Source of the DNA: Shouchella sp047238345
GTDB taxonomy: Bacteria > Bacillota > Bacilli > Bacillales > Bacillaceae_D
Length of the DNA: 64,000 bases
Assembly: GCF_047238345.1 (NCBI RefSeq)
Contig: NZ_JBDFMQ010000002.1
Span: 62,001 to 126,000, forward strand
Reading direction: 5' to 3'
The notes beneath the pieces were generated by a model. The model searched no databases, was not told where the DNA came from, and saw only the letters and a list, made by a program, of their open reading frames with translations. The number at the start of each line of letters is the position of its first letter. Position 1 is the first letter of the stretch. Made by a program: the position numbers and the translations under genes. Below are positions 23,434-32,258 of this stretch, in pieces.

Positions 23434-24633
23434 ATGAGATATTTATTATTGGTTGGGGGATGGGATGAGCTTGTTTCTAAAGTTAGCAAGATGAAAATAC
23501 CATTCGTTTTAATCCAGAAAAAAGAATTAGTCACTCAATACCAGATAGATAATGCTTATGCAATTGAAATAGTGGACAATTTTGAAGATCATTCTTTAAT
23601 AGTAGATGTAGCGAAGCAACTCCATCAAACATATAATTTTATCGGCGCTTTATCATTTACTGAATTCGCGTTAGAATCTACTGCTTATATAGTAAAAGAA
23701 TTAGACATCAAAGGGAATAGATTAACGCCTACAATATTAACCAGAGACAAGCAGAAAATGAGGGATAAATTAAATGCTTGTAAATTTGAGAATAATAAAT
23801 ATGCAATAGTCAATTCTCTTGAGGAAGCTTATAAGTCAAGTGAAAACGTAGGATTCCCGCTAATTATGAAACCAATCAAAGCAGGGGGTAGTGCAGGTGT
23901 AATAAAGATAGATGATACAAAGTCTCTAAAGAATGCATGGGGTAAATTAAAAGAATTAAATTATGATAGTTACATACTAGAAGAATATTTTTCAGGAATT
24001 GAGTTTAGCATAGAGACAATTTCTTTTAATAAAAAACATTATCTAGTTGCTATAACAGAAAAAATAACAACAGGTGCTCCAAATTTTATAGAATTAGGTC
24101 ATAATCTTCCAGCAGATATATCTTTCACCTTAAAAGAGCGGATAAGAGAGTTTGTTTTTAATTTTTTAGATGTAATTGAACAAGATTTAGGTCCAGCACA
24201 TACTGAGATTAAAGTTTTTAATGGAGAATTTAAGATAATCGAATCTCAAACAAGAGTAGGGGGAGACAGAATATGGAAGATGATTGAATTATCTACAGGG
24301 ATTGACATGTTCCGAGAAACAATAAACTCCATTTATAATGACAAATTAGATTTAATTTTCACCAAAGAAAGTTATTCATTTATTCGTTTTTTTTCACTGG
24401 AGAATGTAATTTTGGAAAATGTAACTGGTATTGATAGAGCTAATTCTTTAAAAAATATAATTGATATTAAAATTACAAAGGAGAAAGGAGAAAGAATAGG
24501 AGGCCTTAATTCTTCAAATTCACGAAGTGGTTATATAATTGCAACTTCAACAGATTATCAGGAGGGATTGTCTAGTGTTAAGGAAGGGTTTAATCAAATT
24601 TATTTCGAAACTAAGCCGATTCAAATTCAATAA
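23434..24633 (+). CDS. ATP-grasp ligase 2 (dipeptide-ligase-like)
   Basis: A 399-residue ATP-grasp protein of the BacD/DdaF general type: N-domain MRYLLLVGGWDELVSKV, core FPLIMKPIKAGGSAGVIKID (about 147-166), LEEYFSGIEFSIETIS, and the active site DLGPAHTEIKVFNGEFKIIE followed by SQTRVGGDR. It differs clearly from ligase 1, so two amide or ester bonds, or two alternative ones, may be made in the pathway. GGGGG lies 8 nt before ATG 23434, 13 nt after the methylase. The acceptor and donor cannot be predicted from motifs alone. Confidence 0.8.
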   Translation: MRYLLLVGGWDELVSKVSKMKIPFVLIQKKELVTQYQIDNAYAIEIVDNFEDHSLIVDVAKQLHQTYNFIGALSFTEFALESTAYIVKELDIKGNRLTPTILTRDKQKMRDKLNACKFENNKYAIVNSLEEAYKSSENVGFPLIMKPIKAGGSAGVIKIDDTKSLKNAWGKLKELNYDSYILEEYFSGIEFSIETISFNKKHYLVAITEKITTGAPNFIELGHNLPADISFTLKERIREFVFNFLDVIEQDLGPAHTEIKVFNGEFKIIESQTRVGGDRIWKMIELSTGIDMFRETINSIYNDKLDLIFTKESYSFIRFFSLENVILENVTGIDRANSLKNIIDIKITKEKGERIGGLNSSNSRSGYIIATSTDYQEGLSSVKEGFNQIYFETKPIQIQ

Positions 24634-24650
24634 ACCAAAAGAGTCTTATC

Positions 24651-25859
24651 ATGGAATATAAGTATAGTAACAGAAAAATAAGAATTATAATTTTAATCAT
24701 GTTCTTTATGAACATCGGTTTTTATATGTTAATTCCTTATTTATCTGTTTACTTAACAGATTCTTTTGGTTTAGCAGGAATAATTGTGGGATTTATTATG
24801 GCTATTCGTTTATTCTCCCAGCAAGGTTTAACATTTGTTGGAGGAGCAATAGCAGATAAAATAGGTATTCGTAAAACGATTATTATAGGTACAGTAATAA
24901 GGAGTATAGGATTTTTACTATTTGGCGTTTCTAATGGAATGTATTTACTAATTTTGGCCGCTGTCTTTACAGGTTTTGGCGGGGCGTTATTCACGCCGGC
25001 AACAAGAACAGCACTTACGTTGTATTCGTCTGATGATAAAATAAAGAAAAAAACTTTTTCCACACTGAATATTGCAGACAATTCAGCCTTGGCCTTAGGT
25101 CCTTTAATTGGATTAGTTTTAATACAGTATAACTGGGCAATAATATCTATTGTATCTTCAATGATATATTTAATCGCTGGAATAGTTGCTTATTTGATAA
25201 TTAATAAATCTTTGGAAAATATAAATTCCAGCTCAAGTACTTCTATTTTATCAAACATGGCTCATGTGCTTAAACAGAGAACATTTATATTAACCATTGC
25301 TGTGACTATTCCTTATTTTTATACAGCACAACAAGTTTATCTATTATTTCCCGTTGTAAGTGAAAGAATAAATGAAACTTGGCTTGTTAGTTTAGGTTTT
25401 TTAATCATTGCACTAACGGTAGTTGTAGGACAAAAGCCACTGGATAAAATTATGCATAAATTTATCACGAATGATTATAAAAGGATTATTGTCGGTTACT
25501 TAGTACTATGTGTATTTATCTTTCCAAATGTGTTCATTGTTAATAAATACACCCTAATTTTATTTATAATGGGAGTGGCGTTTAGCATAATTATTATAGG
25601 TCCTACTATTAATGTATTAGTAACTAAGTTCTCAACTCCAAAAACATTATCAAGCTTTTTTGGATTTTCAACATTGTCTGCTGCTATTGGAGGCGCGTTC
25701 GGAAATTTATTTGCAGGCGCACTTATAGATTTAATAACAATAAGTAGCTTAAACTTTGTTCCTTGGCTCATAATTCTAATTACAAACATTTTTTCGGTAC
25801 TCTTTATTTATTCTTACTTCATCCGAAAGCAACGAACATCTAGATTGATAGGTCTTTAA
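24651..25859 (+). CDS. MFS transporter, probable product exporter
   Basis: The 402 residues form 12 hydrophobic segments. The MFS loop motif between helices 2 and 3 is seen as GGAIADKIGIRKTII (about 64-78), and the start MEYKYSNRKIRIIILIMFFM is typical. It is the last gene of the operon, 17 nt after ligase 2, as the exporter often is in dipeptide-antibiotic clusters (BacE in bacilysin), so export of the product and self-protection are likely. The Shine-Dalgarno is weak (AAAAGAG). A terminator follows at 25949. Confidence 0.85.
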   Translation: MEYKYSNRKIRIIILIMFFMNIGFYMLIPYLSVYLTDSFGLAGIIVGFIMAIRLFSQQGLTFVGGAIADKIGIRKTIIIGTVIRSIGFLLFGVSNGMYLLILAAVFTGFGGALFTPATRTALTLYSSDDKIKKKTFSTLNIADNSALALGPLIGLVLIQYNWAIISIVSSMIYLIAGIVAYLIINKSLENINSSSSTSILSNMAHVLKQRTFILTIAVTIPYFYTAQQVYLLFPVVSERINETWLVSLGFLIIALTVVVGQKPLDKIMHKFITNDYKRIIVGYLVLCVFIFPNVFIVNKYTLILFIMGVAFSIIIIGPTINVLVTKFSTPKTLSSFFGFSTLSAAIGGAFGNLFAGALIDLITISSLNFVPWLIILITNIFSVLFIYSYFIRKQRTSRLIGL

Positions 25860-25948
25860 GCGGTTTGTTAGTGCAGTTGAATTAATGAATTAAATAATAA
25901 GGACGGTCAAATACCATATATTTCATTTGTGTTTTTAAAAAATGACCA

Positions 25949-25990
25949 AATAACCCATAACCTGAAAAACTCAGGTAAGGGTTATTTTTA
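25949..25990 (+). terminator. Terminator of the biosynthetic operon
   Basis: AATAACCC-TAACCTGA pairs with TCAGGTAAGGGTTATT around AAAAC, with one bulge, and is followed by TTTTA. It lies about 90 nt after the MFS gene. Confidence 0.75.
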
Positions 25991-26434
25991 ATGCTAAGCT
26001 AATAATCAAATGCAACCGCCCTTTTTTTGATCAATCTGTTTTTCACTTGATTGCATGCTATAACATGTGTTCAGGTCTTTTTAGATTGTGCTCTTAGCTC
26101 CTATCTTACAAGCAATTTTCTAAAGGATTAATATAAAGCTGTTTATTAAAACATAAGTAGGTAAGCGGTTCTTTTCACACAACCAAAATTTAATTTACCT
26201 TAATATGGTAACCAACCAGAATCAAAAAACAATCAAGAAAGGAAAATTATATCAAAACCAAAGGTCATATTCGTTCGATCTTCCGTATTATTTATTTTTG
26301 CACTGGTTTTTGATAGTAAAATATCGTGTGTTATATTTAAGCCCATAAATTTAAGTATGATAAGATGTTGAACGGGATTCACGGCTTTGGACTACGGAAA
26401 TCTGATTGGAGTGGATGAGTTAACTGCTTTCTAA

Positions 26435-26590
26435 AGGTGTTATGGTAGAGCTCATGAAAATGGCTATGTTCTAGTAATGCCATGCACCCTAAACTTTATA
26501 ATGGTGATAAAATACTTTTGAGCAGTAAGATTCCTCGTAGTTTCAACGTGAAGAGTAAAAAGAGATACGTTAACATTAACAAAGGTTTCC
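26435..26590 (+). repeat. Diverged repeat R3, copy 2
   Basis: Matches 13435-13600 (shared pattern: CATGAAAATGGCTATG, TAGTAATGCCATGC, TTTATAATGGTGAT, TTTCAACGTGAAGA). In frame it reads YGRAHENGYVLVMPCTLNF before a stop. Non-functional as it stands. The surrounding 25991-26771 shows no other gene. Confidence 0.45.
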
Positions 26591-26644
26591 TCAAACAATA
26601 TTAGCTATTTAAACTGTCCAATTCTATATGTAGATCAAAGATTA

Positions 26645-26735
26645 TTGTGGTTTACTCACCCGATTGGTTTATTTGTCTTTATGATATTTTAAGTCGATAA
26701 AATAGCGTATGGTTGAATTTAACCTCACTTAGGTT
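26645..26735 (+). repeat. Diverged repeat R2, right copy
   Basis: Shares TTTATTTGTCTTT, TATTTTAAGT, GATAAAATAG and TTGAATTTA in order with 11090-11165. It lies directly upstream of the Fic gene, so part of it may serve as that gene's promoter region. Confidence 0.5.
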
Positions 26736-26771
26736 ATAATAGATTAAAAAAGAATCATAGTAGGTGAGGAA

Positions 26772-27875
26772 ATGAAAAAACCGTATACACTTCCATTCTT
26801 GCCCATTCATTTCACAACAGAAGAGGAATTAGATTTTTATAAAAAAGTGGTTCAAGCAACGGCTGAACTTGAAAAATTAAAGCAAAAATTACGCTATTCG
26901 TTTGTGAACCAATCGTTTATTCAATTAATGACCCTTCAGGAGTCGGTACAGTCGACCCGCATTGAAGGGACACAAGTCACGTTTAGTGAGATGTTAGAAG
27001 ACCACTTGGACCAGAAAGAGGATTTTGACCGAATTGAAGTGCGAAATTACCAAGCCGCTTTAGCGTATGGTGTGGATCTTGTGCGATCTGGCTATCCCAT
27101 TACAGAGCGGTTAATCCGAGATCTGCATAAAATCTTAATGGAAGGCGCAAGAGGATCGACAAGCGCAGCAGGCGAGTACCGCAAAATCCAAAACTATATT
27201 GGGCCGACCGCAAATATTAAAGATGCATCTTATATCCCTCCAGAGCCACAGCTGATGGCGGACTATATGCGGAATCTTGAGCATTACATTAACGGCAATC
27301 CCTATCAAAAGGAAGAAGGGGATGACTTACATCCTTTAATGAAAGCCGCTGTGGTTCATGCACAATTTGAATCCATCCACCCATTCCTAGATGGCAATGG
27401 ACGGTTGGGAAGAATTTTAATTGTCCTGTATTTGTTAGAGGCCGATTTAATTGACTCGCCCCTGTTTTTTTTAAGTGAAGAATTGGAGCGAGAAAAGTTT
27501 AAGTATTATGCGATGTTGAACGGTGTTCGTGCCATCGGGCTACCGAAGGCTGATTGGAGTGGCTGGATTACCTTCTTTTTGGAGGCGACCCAACGAATGG
27601 CTAGACAGCAATACGAAAAGTTGGACAGAGCGGAGATCTTATATCAAGAAGGGTTGGACAAACTGGACCAACCATCACACAAAGCCATTTGGCGTAGCTT
27701 GTTTACGTATCCCGTGGCGACCGTTCAGCAGATTGAGCAGGAAACCAATTTGGCGGCATCGACCATTCGAAAAGCGCTCAATCAACTCGTCTCTTTACGA
27801 ATGATTTATCAAGACGACCGTAAGCGAAACAGACGGTATTACCATTACGATCTCATTCGTGCGCTAAATGGGTAG
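26772..27875 (+). CDS. Class II Fic-family AMP transferase with C-terminal winged helix
   Basis: The 367 residues contain the N-terminal inhibitory helix STRIEGT (residues 61-67, pattern S/T-x-x-x-E-G/N), the Fic core HPFLDGNGRLGRIL (His203), and a C-terminal winged-helix segment (QIEQETNLAASTIRKALNQL). Fic enzymes move AMP from ATP to target hydroxyls; the glutamate of the inhibitory helix blocks ATP in the resting state, so this protein carries its own antitoxin. AGGTGAGG precedes the ATG. A fragment of a close paralogue lies at 30081-30261. Targets are unknown. Confidence 0.9.
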   Translation: MKKPYTLPFLPIHFTTEEELDFYKKVVQATAELEKLKQKLRYSFVNQSFIQLMTLQESVQSTRIEGTQVTFSEMLEDHLDQKEDFDRIEVRNYQAALAYGVDLVRSGYPITERLIRDLHKILMEGARGSTSAAGEYRKIQNYIGPTANIKDASYIPPEPQLMADYMRNLEHYINGNPYQKEEGDDLHPLMKAAVVHAQFESIHPFLDGNGRLGRILIVLYLLEADLIDSPLFFLSEELEREKFKYYAMLNGVRAIGLPKADWSGWITFFLEATQRMARQQYEKLDRAEILYQEGLDKLDQPSHKAIWRSLFTYPVATVQQIEQETNLAASTIRKALNQLVSLRMIYQDDRKRNRRYYHYDLIRALNG

Positions 27876-28040
27876 GTTCAATTGATATAAACGTGGTTAC
27901 TAGAGCAGGGCGCATATGCGTTCTGTTTTTTTAAGATGTGTTGCAGGCTTTTCAAGTGGTCTTATTTCCTTTTACTCACACGTTTTGTTTACCATCTCCA
28001 GGGTATTAATTCGTATATGATTACTCTGGAGGTTTTTTAC

Positions 28041-28208
28041 ATGTTTGTTAAAAACCCATACCTCGATATTCTGATTTGTTTCGTAGGAACGTTTTTCACG
28101 ACGTATGTTCTTCACCTTTTACTAGCATTTGCCGACCATAGCTTTCATGAAAATTGGTCATTACACCTAGCTCAAGCGATTGGATTAACAACAGGCTTGG
28201 CCCTTTAG
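28041..28208 (+). CDS. Small membrane protein, 55 aa
   Basis: ATG 28041 follows TGGAGG by 8 nt; the longer open frame upstream has no start signal. The protein has one or two hydrophobic segments (about 7-28 and 43-54) with a central HSFHENWSLH. It is the first of three small membrane-protein genes in a row (28041, 28265, 28458) that may form an operon. No family recognised. Confidence 0.5.
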   Translation: MFVKNPYLDILICFVGTFFTTYVLHLLLAFADHSFHENWSLHLAQAIGLTTGLAL

Positions 28209-28264
28209 TACATTGGGCAATAAGCAAAAACCAAATCACAATAAGTGAAATTCGGAGTGGTAGC

Positions 28265-28456
28265 ATGAAAGGAAACCGTTGGATCATTTTTATAGGTGCA
28301 TTTGTTCTTGCTATGCTGATGGGTTCTTTAATTAATTTCATCATGTATGGTGTTCGCTTTAGCGATCGCTGGCCCTCGCATGTCTTGATCTCAATATCAT
28401 TTGCAATTGTCCTTGCCTTTGTGAGTCCAGCCATAAAGGCGAGAAGGGAGTCTTAA
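28265..28456 (+). CDS. Small two-helix membrane protein, 63 aa
   Basis: The start ATG 28265 has CGGAGTGG upstream; the open frame to 28154 lacks a ribosome site. Two membrane segments (about 5-27 and 38-57) and a basic end (IKARRES). The next gene begins one base after its stop. Unknown function; probably part of a small membrane-protein operon. Confidence 0.55.
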   Translation: MKGNRWIIFIGAFVLAMLMGSLINFIMYGVRFSDRWPSHVLISISFAIVLAFVSPAIKARRES

Positions 28457-28457
28457 C

Positions 28458-28652
28458 ATGTATGGTTTTAATAGATGGACGTATACGCTCACAATAGCCC
28501 TTATTTGCGGTAGCGTCTATTTAACGTTAAGTTATTTTAATGATGATCAATTAAAATGGCTAAATGCTTTGATTCTAACCATCGCTTTATTTATAACATG
28601 GTTGTTCATTTATCCGAGATTCTTTAAGAATCGTGAAGATAATCAGCCGTAG
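28458..28652 (+). CDS. Small two-helix membrane protein, 64 aa
   Basis: It starts one base after the preceding stop, with GGGAG inside that gene's end. Two hydrophobic segments (about 8-26 and 33-52) are followed by a charged tail (PRFFKNREDNQP). Tight spacing argues for co-translation with the gene at 28265. No family recognised. Confidence 0.55.
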   Translation: MYGFNRWTYTLTIALICGSVYLTLSYFNDDQLKWLNALILTIALFITWLFIYPRFFKNREDNQP

Positions 28653-28679
28653 TCTATTCACACACAATGAACGGAGGGA

Positions 28680-29114
28680 ATGAGGCTGTACACCTTAAGA
28701 GATCAAAGCTACTCTGAAAGTAAAGTTGAACTAATTTACCATGTAACTGACCGAAAACAATACGTTGAGGATGAAATGATTGTTATATATGGGGTGATTG
28801 AATTTCAATATGGCAACAACTGAGTATACAAACAAGACATTTCATTAACAGTGGATGACCTCAACAGCCTTAAATACCAATTGGACAATCTTGATTTTAG
28901 CAGTCCCTTAAACGTACTTACCTTAAATGAGCCAGACCTCACTTTCTTCATTTTAGGAGTAATTGAAAAAGATGGTCCGTTGGATTTAATAATTAGCTTG
29001 GATAGCGGGCAAGCAGTATCGAACATGGGAACAGACTCAGGAGTCGCTCTAAGAATGAGAGTTACAGTTAATAAATTTAGCGAGTGGATCTTACACATAA
29101 AAAATCATAAATAA
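28680..29114 (+). pseudogene. Hypothetical protein interrupted by an in-frame TGA
   Basis: Reading from ATG 28680, 48 sensible codons end at TGA 28824-28826 (EFQYGNN-stop). The same frame then continues without change (VYKQDISLTVDDLNSL) to TAA 29114. Read through, this gives about 144 residues, a soluble beta-rich protein whose end (GVALRMRVTVNKFSEW) recalls small immunity proteins of the WapI type, with low certainty. A single nonsense change seems to have killed it. GGAGGGA overlaps the ATG, so the original start is uncertain. Confidence 0.45.
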
Positions 29115-29201
29115 GTAATACAAGAAGCGACGAGTAGTATTTTTGTAGATAATGAATTTAAACAATTGGGGTTATATTCGCCTTTTTTAATCTCAGTTTG
29201 G

Positions 29202-29747
29202 TCAGACTGTCTGGTTAATCACTCTACAATATTTACTTGGTACTTTTTCTGTTTGCCAAACATTGTTATCAGATAAATAAAATATAAATTCATCCAGATA
29301 CATTTGCTCTGTAGCGACCTCTATAATTATTGCATCGCCACGTCTTTCACCAACAGCTATTGCTGTGAGTGAATCATCAGTGAGGTGAACAAATTGCCTT
29401 TTCATTTTCGATATTCCTGTTTCTAATATTTTCTTTACAGAACTAACAGAGGTACCATGAAATAAATATGTTGGTGGTCTACATTCTTTCATAAGTATTT
29501 TTAGCGAGATAGAGTGACCTTGATTAGCTCTAACCATAGTCTTTGTCTCATTAAAGCTGTATCGGTTCTTTTCATCAGTGGTGACAAGCTCTTCTAACGT
29601 GACGAGATCAATACTTTTCCCATACTTAGTCATTTTTTCAATAAGAAGATCTACGTTTGCATAACCATTTTGATCTAACGTAATTCCAATTTCTTCAGGT
29701 CTGTGCCTTAAAATTAAACTGAGGAATTTACCTAAATCATTTGTCAT
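29202..29747 (-). CDS. kptA: RNA 2'-phosphotransferase (Tpt1/KptA)
   Basis: The protein is 181 residues from ATG 29747, matching the roughly 180-residue family; an in-frame ATG at 29792 would add 15 residues. The N-terminal winged helix has GKFLSLILRHRPEEIGITLD, and the ADP-ribosyltransferase-like half has MVRANQGHSI (about 86-95), YLFHGTSVSS and RRGDAIIIEV. It removes a 2'-phosphate from RNA by transferring it to NAD. In bacteria without tRNA splicing it probably serves RNA repair or another role. Monocistronic. Confidence 0.9.
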   Translation of the reverse strand: MTNDLGKFLSLILRHRPEEIGITLDQNGYANVDLLIEKMTKYGKSIDLVTLEELVTTDEKNRYSFNETKTMVRANQGHSISLKILMKECRPPTYLFHGTSVSSVKKILETGISKMKRQFVHLTDDSLTAIAVGERRGDAIIIEVATEQMYLDEFIFYLSDNNVWQTEKVPSKYCRVINQTV

Positions 29748-30080
29748 AAGCCCTGCCTCTCTTCTCTTTATTTTTGAAAATCCCTTGGTCATACTATTAT
29801 TTTACTCTTGTAACATGTTATGAGGTGACACCTTTTATAAATTTCCTAAATTTACTGCTCAGTTTATGGATACTATGAGATCCATTTTACTGGTGTTAAA
29901 ATGCTATTATTGTCATAGCTTTGAATTTACAGGTGTAATATAGAATGGTGAGAAATTTAGAAAGTAGGTAGAGTGGCCGTTCCTCATGAGACATAATTAT
30001 GTACATATCCACTGAACAAAAGAGAAAGGTTATTGCAGAGTTAAAGAGCGATCTGAAAGAATTGAATGAAGAGTTACAGA

Positions 30081-30261
30081 TTGACCAGAAAGAGGATTTT
30101 GACCTGTGAGGAATTACGAAACCGCTTTAGCTTACAGTCTGGATCTCGTACGATCTGGCTATCCAATTACAGAGTGATTAATACGAGAATTACATAAAGT
30201 CTTGATGAAAAGCAAGAGAGGATCAACAAACGCAGCAGGTGAATACGGCAAGATTCAAAAT
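30081..30261 (+). pseudogene. Fragment of a Fic-family gene
   Basis: This segment matches residues about 80-141 of the Fic protein encoded at 26772. It reads DQKEDFD, then after a frame break RNYETALAYSLDLVRSGYPI, then, after an in-frame stop, RELHKVLMKSKRGSTNAAGE. An unrelated short frame starting at ATG 29999 runs into it. The paralogue is thus reduced to a middle piece with stops and a frameshift. No other gene is seen in 29793-30410. Confidence 0.75.
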
Positions 30262-30410
30262 CGGGACGATCGCTTTAATAAATTTTTCTTCTTTTACATA
30301 CAACTTAAATCAATGGCTTTATTGAGTATTTGTGCTCAGTTTCACATTATGTAAAAAAAGGTATGGATATTTAATTATGAATTTTTTATTTATATTGGAG
30401 TGATTAAGTA

Positions 30411-30641
30411 ATGGAATCACGTTTTTTTCAAGGATTGGCAATTATAGCCTTAATATTATTCTTTATTTCACTATATACTCAGGTGGTGGTTCTTTTAATC
30501 ACAGCTGTAATCTTAATGATTGTCCCTGTTGGCCGTCATTTTATAGCTAGACTTAGAAACGGTGAGATCATGAAAGCTTTATTAATTTTGTTTGTAATTG
30601 GTTTTGTCACTTACGTTGTTTTTGAAGTCTTTAATTTTTAA
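30411..30641 (+). CDS. Small membrane protein, 76 aa
   Basis: TTGGAGTGAT precedes ATG 30411. Two or three hydrophobic segments cover most of the protein (about 8-22, 24-41, 56-74) with a basic hairpin between (GRHFIARLRNGE). It is followed by an even smaller membrane gene at 30662. Function unknown. Confidence 0.55.
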   Translation: MESRFFQGLAIIALILFFISLYTQVVVLLITAVILMIVPVGRHFIARLRNGEIMKALLILFVIGFVTYVVFEVFNF

Positions 30642-30661
30642 AAATGGGAGGATTGGTTGAT

Positions 30662-30754
30662 ATGACTCATGAGAATAAAAGTAATAAAAAAGGGATCATC
30701 ACTGTATCGATTGGTGTTTTAATAGGCGGAATTTTAATGGCTATATTTGGATAA
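30662..30754 (+). CDS. Single-helix micro-protein, 30 aa
   Basis: GGGAGGATTGGTTGAT lies before ATG 30662. The product has a charged head (MTHENKSNKKG) and one glycine-rich membrane helix (about 12-30). It follows the 76-residue gene by 20 nt and ends inside a terminator, so the two probably form a small operon. The strong ribosome site argues for real translation. Confidence 0.5.
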   Translation: MTHENKSNKKGIITVSIGVLIGGILMAIFG

Positions 30755-30784
30755 AAGAAGCCTTTTTCAAAGAAAAGGCTTCTT
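30755..30784. terminator. Bidirectional terminator
   Basis: AAGAAGCCTTTT pairs perfectly with AAAAGGCTTCTT (12 bp, loop TCAAAG). Placed between the plus-strand micro-protein and the minus-strand gene ending at 30792, it can stop both. Confidence 0.75.
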
Positions 30785-30791
30785 CATTTAA

Positions 30792-32099
30792 TTACCCACA
30801 TTCATCTTCTAAGACGATATCTGCAATCTCATCCATTGCTAGATTACACGAAATCCCTATAACAAGGCCTGCAATTCCCGTCGGAAGCGTAATTCCTAGT
30901 GCCCAAGGCAATCCTGTACACACAACTTCACTTATAATCTGTTTACGTACAAAACAAGAGACATCATTCCAGCTTAAATCATAGACAGTCACTTCTGAAA
31001 CTTGACTAATTAATTCAGTAATCTCTTTTTGTACATTAAGTGAATCATTGGTAAACTCAAGAAGTGTTTGTGTTTGATCCTGGATGATGTCTCCCTCTAC
31101 ATCGTAGGCTGTTAAAGTAGCTTCATCCTCGTAAAGGTCTCCCTCAATATTAAGAACTGTAATGACATCCAATTCTTTTTCCGAGTTAAACACAGCATAA
31201 ACATGGATAGTTGTTTCTCCTTCAATTCCAAAATCAGCCGTATAAAAAACTTCTCCTGATACATCGTAATTTAAAATAGTGGCATCCTCAATATTTGGTG
31301 ATGAAGTTGGTAACAAGTCACTAACAATCGGGTGGCTCTCAACTTCTGAAATGAAATGCTGAATGTCATCTTCATTAGTCACCTCTTCTCCATCTGCAGA
31401 GAAGCCAAATTGATCCATATATTCTAAGATTTCTCCACTTTGAAGTGGATGATACGCTTCTAAATCTAGGAGGTTCATCGTAACGGGACCCGCAATTCCA
31501 TCAACGTTCTGATCATAAGCTTCTTGAAACTCTCTTACTGCAGACTCAGTTGCTGGTCCGAAACTACCGTCAACATCTATTGAGATATCAACTTCATCTT
31601 GATCGTTTAACTGGTTTTGAATACGTCGAACTAGACTACCTGTATCCCCTCTTCTTACAGCCAGTGTCGTTAGAAGTTCATCCATGGCTTTGAGGGTGCT
31701 TGGACCCGCTGTTCCATCTACAACAAGATTATTTAAAAACTGGAAATCTCGAACCCCTTGAGTAGTACCAGGACCATAGTTGCCGTCTACGGCACTCTGT
31801 TGAATGTAAAAAAACAATAAATCTTCTTGTAGGATTTCTATTCCTCGACCAGAAGTGTTCGGTCGTTGAACAATATCATCGCGAAAACGTGACAATGTTG
31901 CTGGACCTGCTACACCATCAACCTGAATTCCTTTTCTCTCTTGGAAACGTTGAACCCAATCAGTCGTTTCGGGTCCATAGCTTCCATCTACACCATAGTT
32001 TGGTAACGCACTTGGATTCTCACGAATTAGTTGCCTTTGTACCATTTCAATCCAACGTGTCTTCGCTTCTGAATTTACAACTTGATTATCAATTGCCAT
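30792..32099 (-). CDS. Peptidoglycan-binding-domain protein with cysteine-rich C-terminus
   Basis: The 435 residues start with three PG_binding_1 repeats: VDGSYGPETTDWVQRFQ (about 37-53), VDGNYGPGTTQGVRDFQ (about 103-119) and VDGSFGPATESAVREFQ (about 179-195), each followed by VDG-x-AGP-x-T. A middle beta-rich region (220-370) follows. The end, about 380-435, is hydrophobic with four cysteines (SCFV, VVCTGLPWALG, ISCNLA, EDECG). No signal peptide is visible (MAIDNQVVNSEAKTRWIEM). The C-terminus recalls peptide-bacteriocin or halocin-C8-like tails, but this is tentative. Monocistronic, with GGGGAAAT upstream. Confidence 0.7.
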   Translation of the reverse strand: MAIDNQVVNSEAKTRWIEMVQRQLIRENPSALPNYGVDGSYGPETTDWVQRFQERKGIQVDGVAGPATLSRFRDDIVQRPNTSGRGIEILQEDLLFFYIQQSAVDGNYGPGTTQGVRDFQFLNNLVVDGTAGPSTLKAMDELLTTLAVRRGDTGSLVRRIQNQLNDQDEVDISIDVDGSFGPATESAVREFQEAYDQNVDGIAGPVTMNLLDLEAYHPLQSGEILEYMDQFGFSADGEEVTNEDDIQHFISEVESHPIVSDLLPTSSPNIEDATILNYDVSGEVFYTADFGIEGETTIHVYAVFNSEKELDVITVLNIEGDLYEDEATLTAYDVEGDIIQDQTQTLLEFTNDSLNVQKEITELISQVSEVTVYDLSWNDVSCFVRKQIISEVVCTGLPWALGITLPTGIAGLVIGISCNLAMDEIADIVLEDECG

Positions 32100-32218
32100 T
32101 TTGCATTTCCCCTTTATCTGAATGATTTTTTGTTGCCTATTCTATAAAGGGGCTTTCGCCTAATTTAAACAACCGATTGATTAAATTTCTTCTAATAAAT
32201 TATTTCCACACCCATTAA

Positions 32219-32250
32219 ATAAAAAAGACAGCCATTTCAGTTTGGCTGCC
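32219..32250 (-). terminator. Terminator after the glutaredoxin-like gene
   Basis: On the minus strand GGCAGCCA pairs with TGGCTGTC, with a wobble, and is followed by TTTTTTATTT. It lies directly downstream of the gene at 32259-32504. Confidence 0.7.
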
Positions 32251-32258
32251 GCACTAAA

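Noticed and set aside
28824..28826. In-frame TGA as a selenocysteine codon
   Set aside because: No SECIS-like hairpin directly after the codon, no redox motif around it and no selenoprotein-family match; a nonsense mutation is simpler.
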